Shown here: in pieces, positions 37,515 through 45,838 of the stretch
How the letters are laid out: each line of letters starts with the position of its first letter
Numbering within the stretch: position 1 is the stretch's first letter
Assembly (NCBI GenBank): GCA_002862095.1
Contig: PHSQ01000003.1
Coordinates: 1-64,000 of the forward strand
Direction of reading: 5' to 3'
Source: Methylocystis sp. KS32
GTDB taxonomy: Bacteria > Pseudomonadota > Alphaproteobacteria > Rhizobiales > Beijerinckiaceae
DNA length: 64,000 nucleotides
The notes under the pieces: model-generated
Databases searched by the model: none
Told to the model about the DNA's origin: nothing
What the model saw: the letters and a program-made list of their open reading frames with translations, nothing else
Program-made: the position numbers and the translations under genes

Positions 37515-37592
37515 GATTGTCCCCTCTTGACAGGCATGGAGAATAGGAGATTGATGCGACAATATCGGACGTAATAATTTTAGGCGGCAGCT

Positions 37593-38582
37593 ATGAGACT
37601 GGAAAAATCGACGGCCGTTCTCAAACTGGCGCGCGCGCTGGCAAGCAACTGGGAAGGCCTGACGCTCGACGAAATGGCGGCCTTTCTGGGCGTCGGACGC
37701 CGGACCGCCGAGCGGATGCGCGACGCCGTCCAGGAGGTTTTCGGATTACTCGATCAGATCGACGACGGCCGCAAACGCCGGTTTCGCATTGCCGCGCGCG
37801 GACTCGACCGTTTCGCGACGATCCCGACCATTGACGAACTCACCGAACTGGAAAACGCCGCGCGTGCGCTTGAAGCGGTTCAGGCCCCCGAACGCGCCGC
37901 GCACCTCCATTCGTTGCGCGACAAGATTGGCGCCAGCCTGCGCGACGAGGACCGTCGACGTCTCAGCCTCAATGTCGAAGACCAGATTCGCGCCGAGGCA
38001 TTCGCCTGTCAGGTCGGGCCGCGGCCGACGTCCGATCCTTCCGTGCTCTCCGCTCTGCGCGAGGCATTGCTCGCGGGACGGGTGGTCCGCTTCAATTACG
38101 GCGGCGACGACGGCGAGCCGCCGCGCTGGCGCAAGGTCGTGCCCTATGGCCTGCTGTTCGGGCCACGGTACTATCTCGTCGCCAGCGTCAAGAGTCGGCC
38201 GGGCGCGGTGCTTTTTCGGCTCGACATGATCCACGACGTCAAGGTGACGGACGAGCCGGGCGCGCCGCCGGAGGACTTCGACCTCAAGGCCTATGCGGAG
38301 CGTTCCTTCGGCGTGTTTCAGGAAGAACCGGAAGACGTGGTGTTGCGCTTCGTCCCTTCGGCGGCGCGCGACGCCCGCGCCTATCTGTTCCATCCGACGC
38401 AAAGCCTCACAGATAATCCAGACGGATCGCTCACTGTGCGCTTCCATGCCGGCGGCCTGTTGCAGATCGCGCATCACCTGATGACCTGGGGGCCAGCGGT
38501 GACAATTGTCGCCCCTCCAGAACTGCAAGAGGTGATGCGCGCGCAGGTCGAGACCCTGCACGCGCATTATGTGGCGTCTTAG
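37593..38582 (+). CDS. WYL-domain transcriptional regulator
   Basis: A 329-residue regulator. The N-terminal winged HTH is GLTLDEMAAFLGVGRRTAER (residues 21-40). The central WYL domain spans about 145-220, with VRFNYGG, RKVVPYGLLFGPRYYLVASV and FRLDMIHDVKV. A C-terminal WCX-type extension follows (VVLRFVPSAARDARAYLF, GLLQIAHHLMTWGPAVTIV). WYL proteins bind nucleic-acid-like ligands and frequently repress defence operons. It is transcribed away from the AAA+ ATPase across a 79-bp gap, which probably contains its operator. It ends tail to tail with the next gene, overlapping by four bases. Confidence 0.9.
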   Translation: MRLEKSTAVLKLARALASNWEGLTLDEMAAFLGVGRRTAERMRDAVQEVFGLLDQIDDGRKRRFRIAARGLDRFATIPTIDELTELENAARALEAVQAPERAAHLHSLRDKIGASLRDEDRRRLSLNVEDQIRAEAFACQVGPRPTSDPSVLSALREALLAGRVVRFNYGGDDGEPPRWRKVVPYGLLFGPRYYLVASVKSRPGAVLFRLDMIHDVKVTDEPGAPPEDFDLKAYAERSFGVFQEEPEDVVLRFVPSAARDARAYLFHPTQSLTDNPDGSLTVRFHAGGLLQIAHHLMTWGPAVTIVAPPELQEVMRAQVETLHAHYVAS

Positions 38583-38950
38583 CCATCCATCGGCTCGAAG
38601 CGCCGCCCATCGACGCGGAATTCCAGCAAGTCATCGTCGCGTAACATCCCGATGACCAGTGTCAAAGGCTCCTGAAAATACGGGCTGGCGGCGGCGTTTT
38701 CGCTGGGATCGAACTGCGGGGTCGGCAGAACGGCGGTGACGATGGCGGGCTCGCCGTAATCAGGAAATTTTCTGTTCTTGAGCCCGGGCTTCCACATCAC
38801 GAACTGGCCCTTGGCGAAAACATTATATTGGTCCAGACGTTCGGCGAGTTCCGACAGCATCCGCTTGTGGGTTTCCGCCGGATTGTCGACCTGCGGTCCA
38901 TCCGCCAGGCGGATTGCCGGAAAACTTCGGTCGGCTTTGTCATTTTTCAT
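38579..38950 (-). CDS. Conserved protein of unknown function
   Basis: A 123-residue soluble protein. The start MKNDKADRSFPAIRLADGP at 38950 has CGGAG a few bases upstream; an earlier in-frame start (38998) is less likely. The middle contains QYNVFAKGQFVMWKPGLKNR and PDYGEPAIVTAVLP, which look like a small beta-barrel that sets limits on a value, then LVIGMLRDDDLLEFRVDGRR. No family name is known to me. It is divergent from the next gene (65-bp gap), and the two small genes probably share control. Confidence 0.65.
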   Translation of the reverse strand: MKNDKADRSFPAIRLADGPQVDNPAETHKRMLSELAERLDQYNVFAKGQFVMWKPGLKNRKFPDYGEPAIVTAVLPTPQFDPSENAAASPYFQEPLTLVIGMLRDDDLLEFRVDGRRFEPMDG

Positions 38951-39015
38951 AATCGCTCCGCAGTAACTGAGGCAATGAAACAACGATCGCATCAACATAC
39001 GACAGAATCGGACGC

Positions 39016-39423
39016 ATGACTGAGGACGCTTCCCCGCTTATTGGTATTTTCTGGATGATTGCGACCTCCGAAGGCGTGCGTCTGCTCGCGGCGTCATGCC
39101 GGTTGGACAAGGCCGAGCCATATGGCGATTGCCTGACCTTCGGTCTCGGCCATTACGAGGTTTGGCGAGGCTGGCGAAGGTCGCGCGAGCTGGACGCCGC
39201 GGCGCGCGCCGTCGTGCGCGCACATGAATATGAGGATTGGCCGCGCGATCGCATCGTCTTCGATCGGGCGCAAGATCGGTTCATTCTCTATTGTGATCGC
39301 AAATTGATGCGGCCGAAGACAATTGAGGAGATCCAACAACGCTTCCAATTACCCGCTGATCGGACCGCGGTTGAAGCGGATTTTCATTACCAGAGCAGGG
39401 AAACGCCGAATCTGCTTCGTTGA
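39016..39423 (+). CDS. Conserved protein of unknown function
   Basis: A 135-residue soluble protein. It begins MTEDASPLIGIFWMIATSEG and contains LLAASCRLDKAEPYGDCLTF, GHYEVWRGWRR and RIVFDRAQDRFILYCDRKLM. It ends with a helix RPKTIEEIQQRFQLP. The layout of a short antiparallel sheet followed by a helix recurs in uncharacterised proteins of alphaproteobacteria. No catalytic motif is visible. Transcribed divergently from the preceding small gene at the border of the insertion-sequence region. Confidence 0.65.
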   Translation: MTEDASPLIGIFWMIATSEGVRLLAASCRLDKAEPYGDCLTFGLGHYEVWRGWRRSRELDAAARAVVRAHEYEDWPRDRIVFDRAQDRFILYCDRKLMRPKTIEEIQQRFQLPADRTAVEADFHYQSRETPNLLR

Positions 39424-39639
39424 CTTTTTCCGATCGGTTTCTTCCCCTCGGAGGGCGAGGCGCCCTTTAATGCCGCCTCGAAAAAGGCCGAGCGCGGCGC
39501 TTCCGTGTTTTAGCAGGCAGCTGAAAAACGGGTTGCGTGGTCGCAAGGAAGGCGGTTTGGCGCGATTTTTTGGTCGCGCTGGCGGTTTTGGGGCGGGTTG
39601 AGGGCGATATTTACCTTCATTTCCGCCTATTTCCCTCCC

Positions 39640-40447
39640 TCAAGACACACTTCTTCCGTCGTGGCGAGCAGTTTTGGCAGGCGCACGATGTTGTAGGCGG
39701 CCATGCCGAAGACAAAGACGGCCTAGATATTTTCCAGACTGCGCAGTTTGATCTGGGCAAGTCAGCCGGTGATCTTCGCCCAGCCGAACGCCTCTTCGAT
39801 CGGCTTGCGAATACGCAGGCTGGTCTTGTCGCCCTCGCTGGCCGATACTTCCGGCGGAACCGCCGTCTTGCGGGCCTTGCCGGTCTTGCTCACTGTTCCG
39901 TTGATCGCCACATGCGGCTCGATCTTGCGGGCCTTCAAGTCCTCGACAAAGTCTTCGACATCGTAGCCCTTGTCGGCCCCCAGCGTCGCGCCTTCGGGCA
40001 GGTCTGCGGTCAATTCCGTCGCCGCCTCGCGCTCCGCCGTTCCGCTCGCACGCGTCGCGGTCGCGCCGACGACGAGACCGTTACGGTTCTCCATCAGCGC
40101 ATGGCCCAGATAAGCGAGCTTGCTCTCCTTGCCCTTGCCCTTGCCCTTGCCCTTGCGATACAGCCGCGCATCCTTGTCGGTAGTCGAGGCGTGGGTTTCG
40201 TTCCAACGCTTTTCGGTCTTGAAGTCGCGCTCGCCGTTGCGCCCCGGAGCCGGCGGCTCGCCCGAGCCGTCCTTCGGGCGAAAACTCTTCATCGACGCGA
40301 AGGCTTTCAGCATTGTTCCATCGACGGAAAAATGCTCGGCGGAGAGCAGCTTCTTCACCTGCGGCAGCGCCAGCAGCCTCGACAGGAATTCCTGTGCGAT
40401 GTCCGCGTTCAGCAGACGCTCGCGGTTCTTGGAAAAGGACGAGGCGT
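39640..40447 (-). pseudogene. IS5-like transposase, C-terminal part, interrupted by IS256
   Basis: Reading leftward from the IS256 insertion: FDASSFSKNRERLLNADIAQ, HFSVDGTMLKAFASMKSFRP (first Asp), a Gly/Lys repeat KGKGKGKGK, GHALMENRNGLVVGATAT, GADKGYDVEDFVEDL and KPIEEAFGWAKITG. A stop then breaks the frame, and decayed sequence (VFVFGMAAYNIVRLPKLL) continues to about 39640. The N-terminal part resumes beyond the IS256 element at 44628-44713. The gene was an IS5/IS1182-like DDE transposase and is dead through insertion and a nonsense change. Confidence 0.82.
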
Positions 40448-40456
40448 CGAAAACCG
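40448..40456. repeat. 9-bp target duplication flanking IS256 (left copy)
   Basis: CGAAAACCG at 40448-40456 is repeated exactly at 44619-44627, immediately outside the inverted ends of the IS256-type element. Joining across one copy restores the IS5-like frame EAVFDASSF. The 9-bp length fits the 8-9 bp made by IS256-family transposition. Confidence 0.88.
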
Positions 40457-41210
40457 GAGCTATGGCCGAAACTGGGTGATGACGGGGTGAGGAAGGCGGC
40501 GTAACGGGGTTGGTGACCAAACCTGCCCGAAGCTCCAGGAGGAGCGTTACGCCATGACCGAGAATAATGTTGTCGCATTCAAACAGGAAGGCGCAATCGA
40601 CGACCCGCTTACGGAAATCCTGCGCTCAGGCGCGAAGCGTCTGATTGAGCAGGCGGTGGAGGCGGAATTCGCGGCGTTTCTGGCGCAGCACGGCGAGTTG
40701 AAGCTGCCGGACGGGCGCCAGCGCGTCGTTCGGCACGGGCATGATCCCGTCCGCGCGATCCAGACGGGCGTTGGGCCTGTCGAGGTGGAAAAGCCCAAGG
40801 GGCGTGACCGTGGGGCGAGCGACGAAGACCGCATCCGCTACGCCTCGTCGATCCTGCCGAAATGGGCGCGGCGCACGAAGAGCCTCGACGTTCTCCTGCC
40901 GGCGCTGTATCTGCGCGGCGTTTCGACCGGCGATTTCCAGGATGTGCTGACCGCCTTGCTCGGCAAGGGGGCGCCCAATCTTTCGCCCAGCGTGATCGCG
41001 CGGCTGAAAGGCGACTGGGAAGACGATTATCGCCGCTGGCAAAAGCGCGATCTGTCGGCTCGACGCTATGTCTATGTGTGGGCCGACGGCGTCTATCTGC
41101 AAGCGCGCATGGAGCCGCAGGCAGAATGATGGAGTGGATGCCCCCTCCTGACGGCATCGAATGTGCCAAGGTGGTGATGTTTTCGCATCCCACGAACGGA
41201 GAGAGCATCC

Positions 41211-42245
41211 ATGGAACAGGTTAGCATCATCGGTCTCGACCTTGCAAAGCGCTCCTTCCAGGCGCACGGCGCCCTCGCCGACGGCGGCGTGGCTTTCCGC
41301 AAGAAGCTTTCCCGAGAGAAAGTTCTCGCCTTCTTTGCCGAGCAGCCACGCTGCGTCGTCGCCATGGAGGCCTGCGGGAGCGCGCACCATTGGGGACGGA
41401 CCATCCGCGACCTTGGCCACGAGGTTCGGTTGATCCCGCCCGCCTACGTCAAACCGTTCGTGAAACGCCAAAAGAACGATGCGGCCGACGCGGAAGCGAT
41501 CGCCGAGGCTGCGGTTCGGCCGACGATGCGCTTCGTCGCGGTCAAGACCGAGGAACAGCAAGGGCGCGCCATGCTTTTCCGGACGCGCGATCTTATGGTC
41601 CGGCAGCGCACGCAACTGATCAATGCGCTCCGCGGTCATTTGTCGGAGCACGGCGTCGTGGCCGCGCAGGGACCCGCGAATGTGAAAGTTCTTGCAGAGG
41701 CGGTCGAGGATCAGGGTCAGGGGACTTCGCTTCCGCTTCTCGTCGTGGAGTTGGCCCGTGTCTTCCTCGATCAGATCGAGGGGTTGTCGAAAAGGATCTC
41801 CGAACTCGAGAAGGTGACGGTCCACGAAGCCGCGTGCGGAGAAACGACGCGACGTCTGCAGACGATGCCAGGCGTCGGCCCCATCACGGCCTTGGCGATC
41901 GAGACCTTTGCGCCGCCGATGGATGTCTTCAAACGCGGGCGCGATTTCGCCGCCTGGCTCGGGCTCGCGCCCCGGCAACATTCGACCGGCGGCAAGCAGG
42001 TTCTCGGAAAAGTCTCGAAGATGGGGCAGCGTGATATTCGTCGGCTGCTGATCATCGGCGCGATGGCCGTCGTCCGCTCGGCCTCGCGAAAGGGCGCCCC
42101 GGAGGGAAGCTGGCTGCAGCGCTTGCTGGCGCGCAAACCAAAGATGCTGGTGGCGATTGCGCTCGCCAACAAGATGGCCCGGTCGATCTGGGCCATGCTG
42201 GCGAAGGCGGAGGATTATCGGGTTCCTGTGGCTGCGGCGGCCTGA
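41211..42245 (+). CDS. IS110-family DEDD transposase (copy A)
   Basis: A 344-residue recombinase. The N-terminal RuvC-like DEDD domain has SIIGLDLAKRSFQAHG (first Asp), VVAMEACGSAHHWGR (Glu), PAYVKPFVKRQKNDAADAEA (last Asp pair) and PTMRFVAVKTEEQQGRAML. The C-terminal transposase-20 domain has LQTMPGVGPITALAIETFAP and FAAWLGLAPRQHSTGGK with the catalytic Ser region. The start ATG follows CGGAGAGAG. It is intact and therefore possibly active. RNA-guided target choice is established for relatives, not shown here. Confidence 0.93.
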   Translation: MEQVSIIGLDLAKRSFQAHGALADGGVAFRKKLSREKVLAFFAEQPRCVVAMEACGSAHHWGRTIRDLGHEVRLIPPAYVKPFVKRQKNDAADAEAIAEAAVRPTMRFVAVKTEEQQGRAMLFRTRDLMVRQRTQLINALRGHLSEHGVVAAQGPANVKVLAEAVEDQGQGTSLPLLVVELARVFLDQIEGLSKRISELEKVTVHEAACGETTRRLQTMPGVGPITALAIETFAPPMDVFKRGRDFAAWLGLAPRQHSTGGKQVLGKVSKMGQRDIRRLLIIGAMAVVRSASRKGAPEGSWLQRLLARKPKMLVAIALANKMARSIWAMLAKAEDYRVPVAAAA

Positions 42246-42503
42246 TCGACAATCAGCCAAAGCAACCGGAGGACTGTCGGGCGTGTAGGGAGGTCGACGA
42301 ACGGTAAGGTCAAAATGATCGGTTAGATCTGGGTCTGGAAACGCGTTAACATGCACCGAGCTCGACAGCTCGCCCGAATGATCTGCGCCAGATCCGCTCA
42401 TCTCCATACCGGCCAGCGGCCAGATCAGGCCGCTTACCAAGGCCTGATACATGACCGCATCCGATCACGCGGACCAAGTCGTTCGAAAACATCTTGCGCG
42501 AAC
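42246..42503 (+). ncRNA. Candidate bridge/seek RNA region of IS110 copy A
   Basis: The 258-nt non-coding stretch between the transposase stop and the right subterminal repeat has no other role. In IS1111-type elements the guide RNA is transcribed from this 3' end. Exact ends and loops were not folded. It should contain short segments matching the IS256 target next to 41128 and 42521. Confidence 0.45.
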
Positions 42504-42974
42504 GGGGGCATCCATACATGCATGTTGGTGATCATTGGCGCGACGCCGGAAGGCAAGAAGGAGCTGCTCGGCCTCGCGGCGGGCATGCGCGAGAGCGCGC
42601 AAAGCTGGAAGGAATTGCTCGTCGATTTGAAAGCGCGCGGGCTGGTCCTGGCGCCGGAAATCGCGGTTGGCGACGGGGCTCTCGGCTTCTGGAAAGCGCT
42701 TGACGAGGCGTTTCCGTCGACGCGCCATCAGCGGTGCTGGGTTCACAAGACGTTGAACGTTCTCGACAAGCTGCCGAAGGCCTTGCAGAGCGCCGCGCAT
42801 AAGGATTTGCGCGAAATCTGGCTGTCGGAGAGCCGCGCGGCGGCGCAGACGGCGATGGATATTTTCGCCGAGAAATTTGCGGCGAAATATCCGAAGGCCG
42901 TCGATTGCTTGACGAAAGACCGCGACGCACTGCTGACGTTTTTCGATTTTCCCGCAGAGCATATGTGGACGGCC

Positions 42975-43234
42975 CCATGGCAAGCGTTTTCTTCGCGTTG
43001 AACGATTTGGTCGGCTGCGGTCATATGTCCGGCCTTTCGGTGCGGCACATACGTCCGCTGGCCTTGATGAAGTCCGACGCACTGGATCCCTATCATTGGA
43101 GCGAGCTTTGTGCTCATGCTCAGCGTCAGGGTGTTCCAGGCATTCGGTCACGACCGTGTCGTTCATCACGTTTCGATGCGCTTGCCAAACTCGAAGCTCA
43201 GGCCCCCTAGCTTGTAGCGATGGCGGCCTTTTCC
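42975..43234 (-). ncRNA. Candidate bridge/seek RNA region of IS110 copy B
   Basis: A 260-nt non-coding stretch between the leftward transposase stop (43235) and the element end. Position and length match copy A, although the sequence is different, which fits two elements with different guides. No folding was done and the RNA borders are unknown. Confidence 0.45.
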
Positions 43235-44260
43235 TTATGCCTTTGCGAACATCTCGGCGCGAAAGCATTCGCCAGTTTTCATCATCGCCCAGACGATCCG
43301 GGCCAGCTTATTGGCCAAGGCCACCGTGACCAGTCGCGCCGGCTTCTTCGCCAGCAACGCGACGATCCAGTCGCGCAAGGCGCCTTTGCGTTTGCCTACA
43401 ACGCGCAACAGCGAGGTTGCCCCCAAGACAAGCGATTTCCTGATGTATCGGTTGCCCTGCTTGGTGATGCCCCCGAGCGTCTGCTTGCCGCCGCTCGAAT
43501 TCTGGCGCGGGGTGAGACCGAGCCAGGCGGCAAAATCGCGGCCCGATTTGAACACACTCGGGTCGGGCACGCTAGCCGAGATCACCGAGGCGATGATTTT
43601 CCCGACGCCGGGAACCTGGTCGAGCAACCGGCTCATTTCGCTTTGTGCATGGACGCGGCCGATTTGCTTCTCCAGATCGTCGATCGATTTGTCGAGCCCT
43701 TCGAGATGTTGGGCTAGAATCTTCACGGCTGCCTTGGCGACCTCGGGAAGGGTCGTATCGCTTTCGGCCAGTTCGAGCAGTTCGTCGACGCGGCCAATTC
43801 CCTTGGCGACAACAATGCCAAACTCCGAAAGATGGCTGCGCAGGGCGTTGACACTCATCGTTTGCTGTTTAACCAGCAATTCTCGTGTCTTGTGCAGCAT
43901 CAGCGTCGCTTGTTGCTCGGCGCTCTTGATCGGAACGAAGCGCATTCCAGGGCGGGACGCCGCCTCGCAGATCGCTTCCGCATCGACCGCGTCGTTCTTG
44001 CCGCGTTTGACATAGGGCTTGGTATAAGCCGGCGGCATCAGCAGAACTTCGTGGCCCATCGTCTCGAGTTCGCGCGCCCAATAATGCGCCGAGCCGCAGG
44101 CTTCCATGCCGATGAGGCAGGGCTCGATCTGCGCAAAGAACTCGTGCATCTTCGAGCGCTTTAATTTGCGCGTCACCGCGGGCCCGCCTTCATTCGCCAC
44201 CGCGTGAACTTGAAAATAGTTCTTGGCCAGATCGACGCCGATTCTGATAAACTGTTTCAC
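43235..44260 (-). CDS. IS110-family DEDD transposase (copy B)
   Basis: A 341-residue recombinase. DEDD motifs are FIRIGVDLAKNYFQVHAV, LIGMEACGSAHYWAR and PAYTKPYVKRGKNDAVDAEA; the C-terminal domain has LLDQVPGVGKIIASVIS and FAAWLGLTPRQNSSGGKQTL. The start is GTG at 44260, with GGGAGG six bases upstream; the ATG-like start at 44296 lies outside the conserved N-terminus. An inverted repeat pair (GGACGGCCT at 44261 and AGGCCGTCC near 44325) surrounds the promoter region and includes the element end. Intact. Confidence 0.92.
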   Translation of the reverse strand: MKQFIRIGVDLAKNYFQVHAVANEGGPAVTRKLKRSKMHEFFAQIEPCLIGMEACGSAHYWARELETMGHEVLLMPPAYTKPYVKRGKNDAVDAEAICEAASRPGMRFVPIKSAEQQATLMLHKTRELLVKQQTMSVNALRSHLSEFGIVVAKGIGRVDELLELAESDTTLPEVAKAAVKILAQHLEGLDKSIDDLEKQIGRVHAQSEMSRLLDQVPGVGKIIASVISASVPDPSVFKSGRDFAAWLGLTPRQNSSGGKQTLGGITKQGNRYIRKSLVLGATSLLRVVGKRKGALRDWIVALLAKKPARLVTVALANKLARIVWAMMKTGECFRAEMFAKA

Positions 44261-44627
44261 GGACGGCCTCCCTCTTTGTGGCGCTCCTGCGACCACGCCT
44301 TGGCACTATGATGCCGTTGAGGAGAGGCCGTCCACATCATCATTGGACGCATTTGCGCACGTCGAATCCGATCGAGAGCGCCTTTGCAACAGTGAGACAC
44401 AGAACCGTTCGCACGAAAGGCGCGCTCTCGCAGGACACGGCGCGTCTCATGGTGTTCAAGCTGGTGATGGAGGCGTCGAAAAGCTGGCGCAGGCTGCAAG
44501 GACAAAAGCTATTGCCCAGGATTATCAGCGGTGTAAAATTCCGCGACGGAATCGAAATCGCGTCCGATCAAAAATCCGCCGCTTGATTCATCCCGTCACC
44601 CAGATTCGTGCATAGCTCCGAAAACCG

Positions 44628-44713
44628 CCTCGTCAATCGACAGTCCCACAAACCAGCGGAACAGAAGATCGAACTCCAGCCGCTCCACCAGTTGACGCTC
44701 CGAGCGCAGCGTG
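44628..44713 (-). pseudogene. IS5-like transposase, N-terminal piece
   Basis: The leftward frame reads YTLRSERQLVERLEFDLLFR then WFVGLSIDEAVF and continues, across the IS256 element and one 9-bp target copy, into the C-terminal part at 40447. It is cut upstream by the IS630 insertion at 44714. The first 50-60 residues of the original transposase are not recognisable on the far side of that element. Confidence 0.8.
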
Positions 44714-44715
44714 TA

Positions 44716-45838
44716 TTAATCCGTTCATAAGTAATTCGATATTTTGCTTGACCGCGTCAATTGAAATTGATTCTTTGTCGGCATGAGAAAGGACGATGCG
44801 CGAAAGCTGGATCATAAGACACTGGAAGAGATGCGCATGCGCGCGGTGAAGGGCATTCAAGACGGCGAAAGTCCCGAGATCATCGCCCGTGTTCTTGGCG
44901 TCGACCGGTCGACCGTATACGGATGGCTGGCGCGATACAGGCGTGGCGGCTGGAATGGTTTGAAGGCGAAGCCCTTGTCTGGACGACCGCCCAAGCTGGA
45001 CGGAAAGAAGCTGCGGTGGGTTTACGACACGGTGACGAGGAAGAACCCTCTGCAACTGAAGTTCGCGTTTGCGCTGTGGACGCGCGAGATGGTCGCGAAG
45101 CTGATCAAGGACAAGTTCGATATCGTTTTGAGCGCGGTGTCGGTGGGGCGGCTGTTGGCTCAACTCGGCATTACCTGCCAGAAGCCGTTGCATCGTGCGC
45201 AGGAACGTGACGAGGCTTTGGTTCAGCAATGGCTGAAGAAAGATTATCCGAAGATCAAGCAAATGGCTCAAAAACAAGGCGCCGAGATATATTTTGGCGA
45301 TGCCGCTCACATCCGGTCCGATCATCATGCGGGCCGCACCTGGGGCAAGAAAGGCGAAACGCCGATTGTCGAAACGACGGGCGCCCGTCACGGCATGAGT
45401 CTGATTTCAGCCATCAGTTCACGCGGTCATATGCGCTTCATGATCAAGGAACAAGGCGGCGTCAACGCCGGTGTTTTCATCGAGTTCCTGAAGCGTTTGC
45501 TCGCCGGAGCCGAGCACACGATCTTTCTGATCGTCGATCGCGGACCTGCGCATATCGCTCGAAAAACCAGAGCGTTTGTCGAGAGCCTGAACGGATCGCT
45601 GCGACTTTTCTATCTTCCTCCCTATTCACCTGATCGCAATCCCGATGAGTTGGTGTGGAAACATCTGAAGGCCGACACTGTTGGCCGCATGGCGGTCACC
45701 AGCAAGGATGACTTCAAAGCCAAGGTCCGTTCGTCCATGCGCCAGCTTCAAAACAACCCGGAAAAAATCTCCTCCTTCTACCAAAAACCTTCTCTCAGAT
45801 ACGCCGCGTGAATGTCTAGTTAATTATGAACTGATTAA
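44716..45838 (+). mobile_element. Intact IS630-family element
   Basis: The left end TTAATCCGTTCATAAGTAA and the right end, whose inverse is TTAATCAGTTCATAATTAA, form imperfect inverted repeats, flanked on both sides by the dinucleotide TA (44714-44715 and 45839-45840), the target duplication expected for IS630/Tc1. Length is 1123 bp with one complete transposase gene. It separates the IS5-like N-terminal piece from the broken SIR2 gene pair. Confidence 0.88.
44783..45811 (+). CDS. IS630-family transposase
   Basis: A 342-residue DDE transposase. The N-terminal HTH is [20 protein letters not shown] with a linker [18 protein letters not shown]. Catalytic parts are [15 protein letters not shown] (first Asp), [16 protein letters not shown] (second Asp) and [19 protein letters not shown] (third acidic residue). 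All are intact and the terminal repeats are present, so it may be active. A decayed relative of the C-terminus lies at 23421-23667. Confidence 0.93.
   Translation: MRKDDARKLDHKTLEEMRMRAVKGIQDGESPEIIARVLGVDRSTVYGWLARYRRGGWNGLKAKPLSGRPPKLDGKKLRWVYDTVTRKNPLQLKFAFALWTREMVAKLIKDKFDIVLSAVSVGRLLAQLGITCQKPLHRAQERDEALVQQWLKKDYPKIKQMAQKQGAEIYFGDAAHIRSDHHAGRTWGKKGETPIVETTGARHGMSLISAISSRGHMRFMIKEQGGVNAGVFIEFLKRLLAGAEHTIFLIVDRGPAHIARKTRAFVESLNGSLRLFYLPPYSPDRNPDELVWKHLKADTVGRMAVTSKDDFKAKVRSSMRQLQNNPEKISSFYQKPSLRYAA

Larger units (their letters stand above)
41129..42520 (+). mobile_element. IS110-family element, IS1111-type (nested copy A)
   Basis: A 1392-bp insert whose removal restores the IS256 frame exactly, so no net target duplication was made, as expected for IS110-type DEDD recombinases. 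Subterminal inverted repeats TGGATGCCCCC (41135-41145) and GGGGGCATCCA (42504-42514) are perfect over 11 bp, the hallmark of the IS1111 subgroup. The transposase gene has only 82 bp before it and 275 bp after it; the long 3' non-coding end is where IS1111 members encode their guide RNA. Confidence 0.88.
42963..44343 (-). mobile_element. IS110-family element, IS1111-type (nested copy B)
   Basis: A 1381-bp insert, oriented leftward, whose removal restores the third IS256 join exactly. Subterminal inverted repeats ATGTGGACGGCC (42963-42974) and GGCCGTCCACAT (44326-44337) are perfect over 12 bp. The sequence CAT flanks both joins, so each border is uncertain by up to three bases. As in copy A the long non-coding part lies 3' of the transposase gene. 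Its end sequences differ from copy A, so it is a different element, not a second copy of the same one. Confidence 0.88.
40554..44586 (+). pseudogene. IS256 (mutator) transposase split into three exon-like pieces
   Basis: The pieces are 40554-41128 (575 nt), 42521-42962 (442 nt) and 44344-44586 (243 nt). They total 1260 nt and join in frame to 419 codons plus stop. The joins read QARMEPQAE-CMLVIIGATPEGKKEL and FDFPAEH-WTHLRTSNPIESAFATVR, exactly the uninterrupted family sequence. Other motifs are LYLRGVSTGDFQDVLTALLG, RRYVYVWADGVYLQ (first Asp), VGDGALGFWKALDEAFP (second Asp) and HQRCWVHKTLNVLDKLP. The ATG at 40554 follows AGGAGGAG. Inactive unless both insertions leave precisely. Confidence 0.93.
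40457..44618. mobile_element. IS256-family element carrying two nested IS110/IS1111-type insertions
   Basis: The left end GAGCTATGGCCGAAACTGGG (40457 on) pairs with the right end, whose inverse reads GAGCTATGCACGAATCTGGG (44618 backwards), giving imperfect terminal repeats of about 25-30 bp. A perfect 9-bp duplication flanks them. After removing inserts 41129-42520 and 42963-44343 the element is about 1.4 kb, normal for IS256. It landed in an IS5-like transposase gene. The nested state means it can no longer make its own transposase. Confidence 0.88.

Noticed and set aside
40626-42452. Leftward open frame of about 600 codons across the IS256/IS110 junction
   Set aside because: It spans the border of a nested element and is antisense to two recognised transposase genes, so it cannot be an inherited gene.
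41129-44343. One composite element with two recombinase genes
   Set aside because: The IS256 middle piece (42521-42962) lies between the two inserts, and each has its own inverted repeats, so they are separate insertions.
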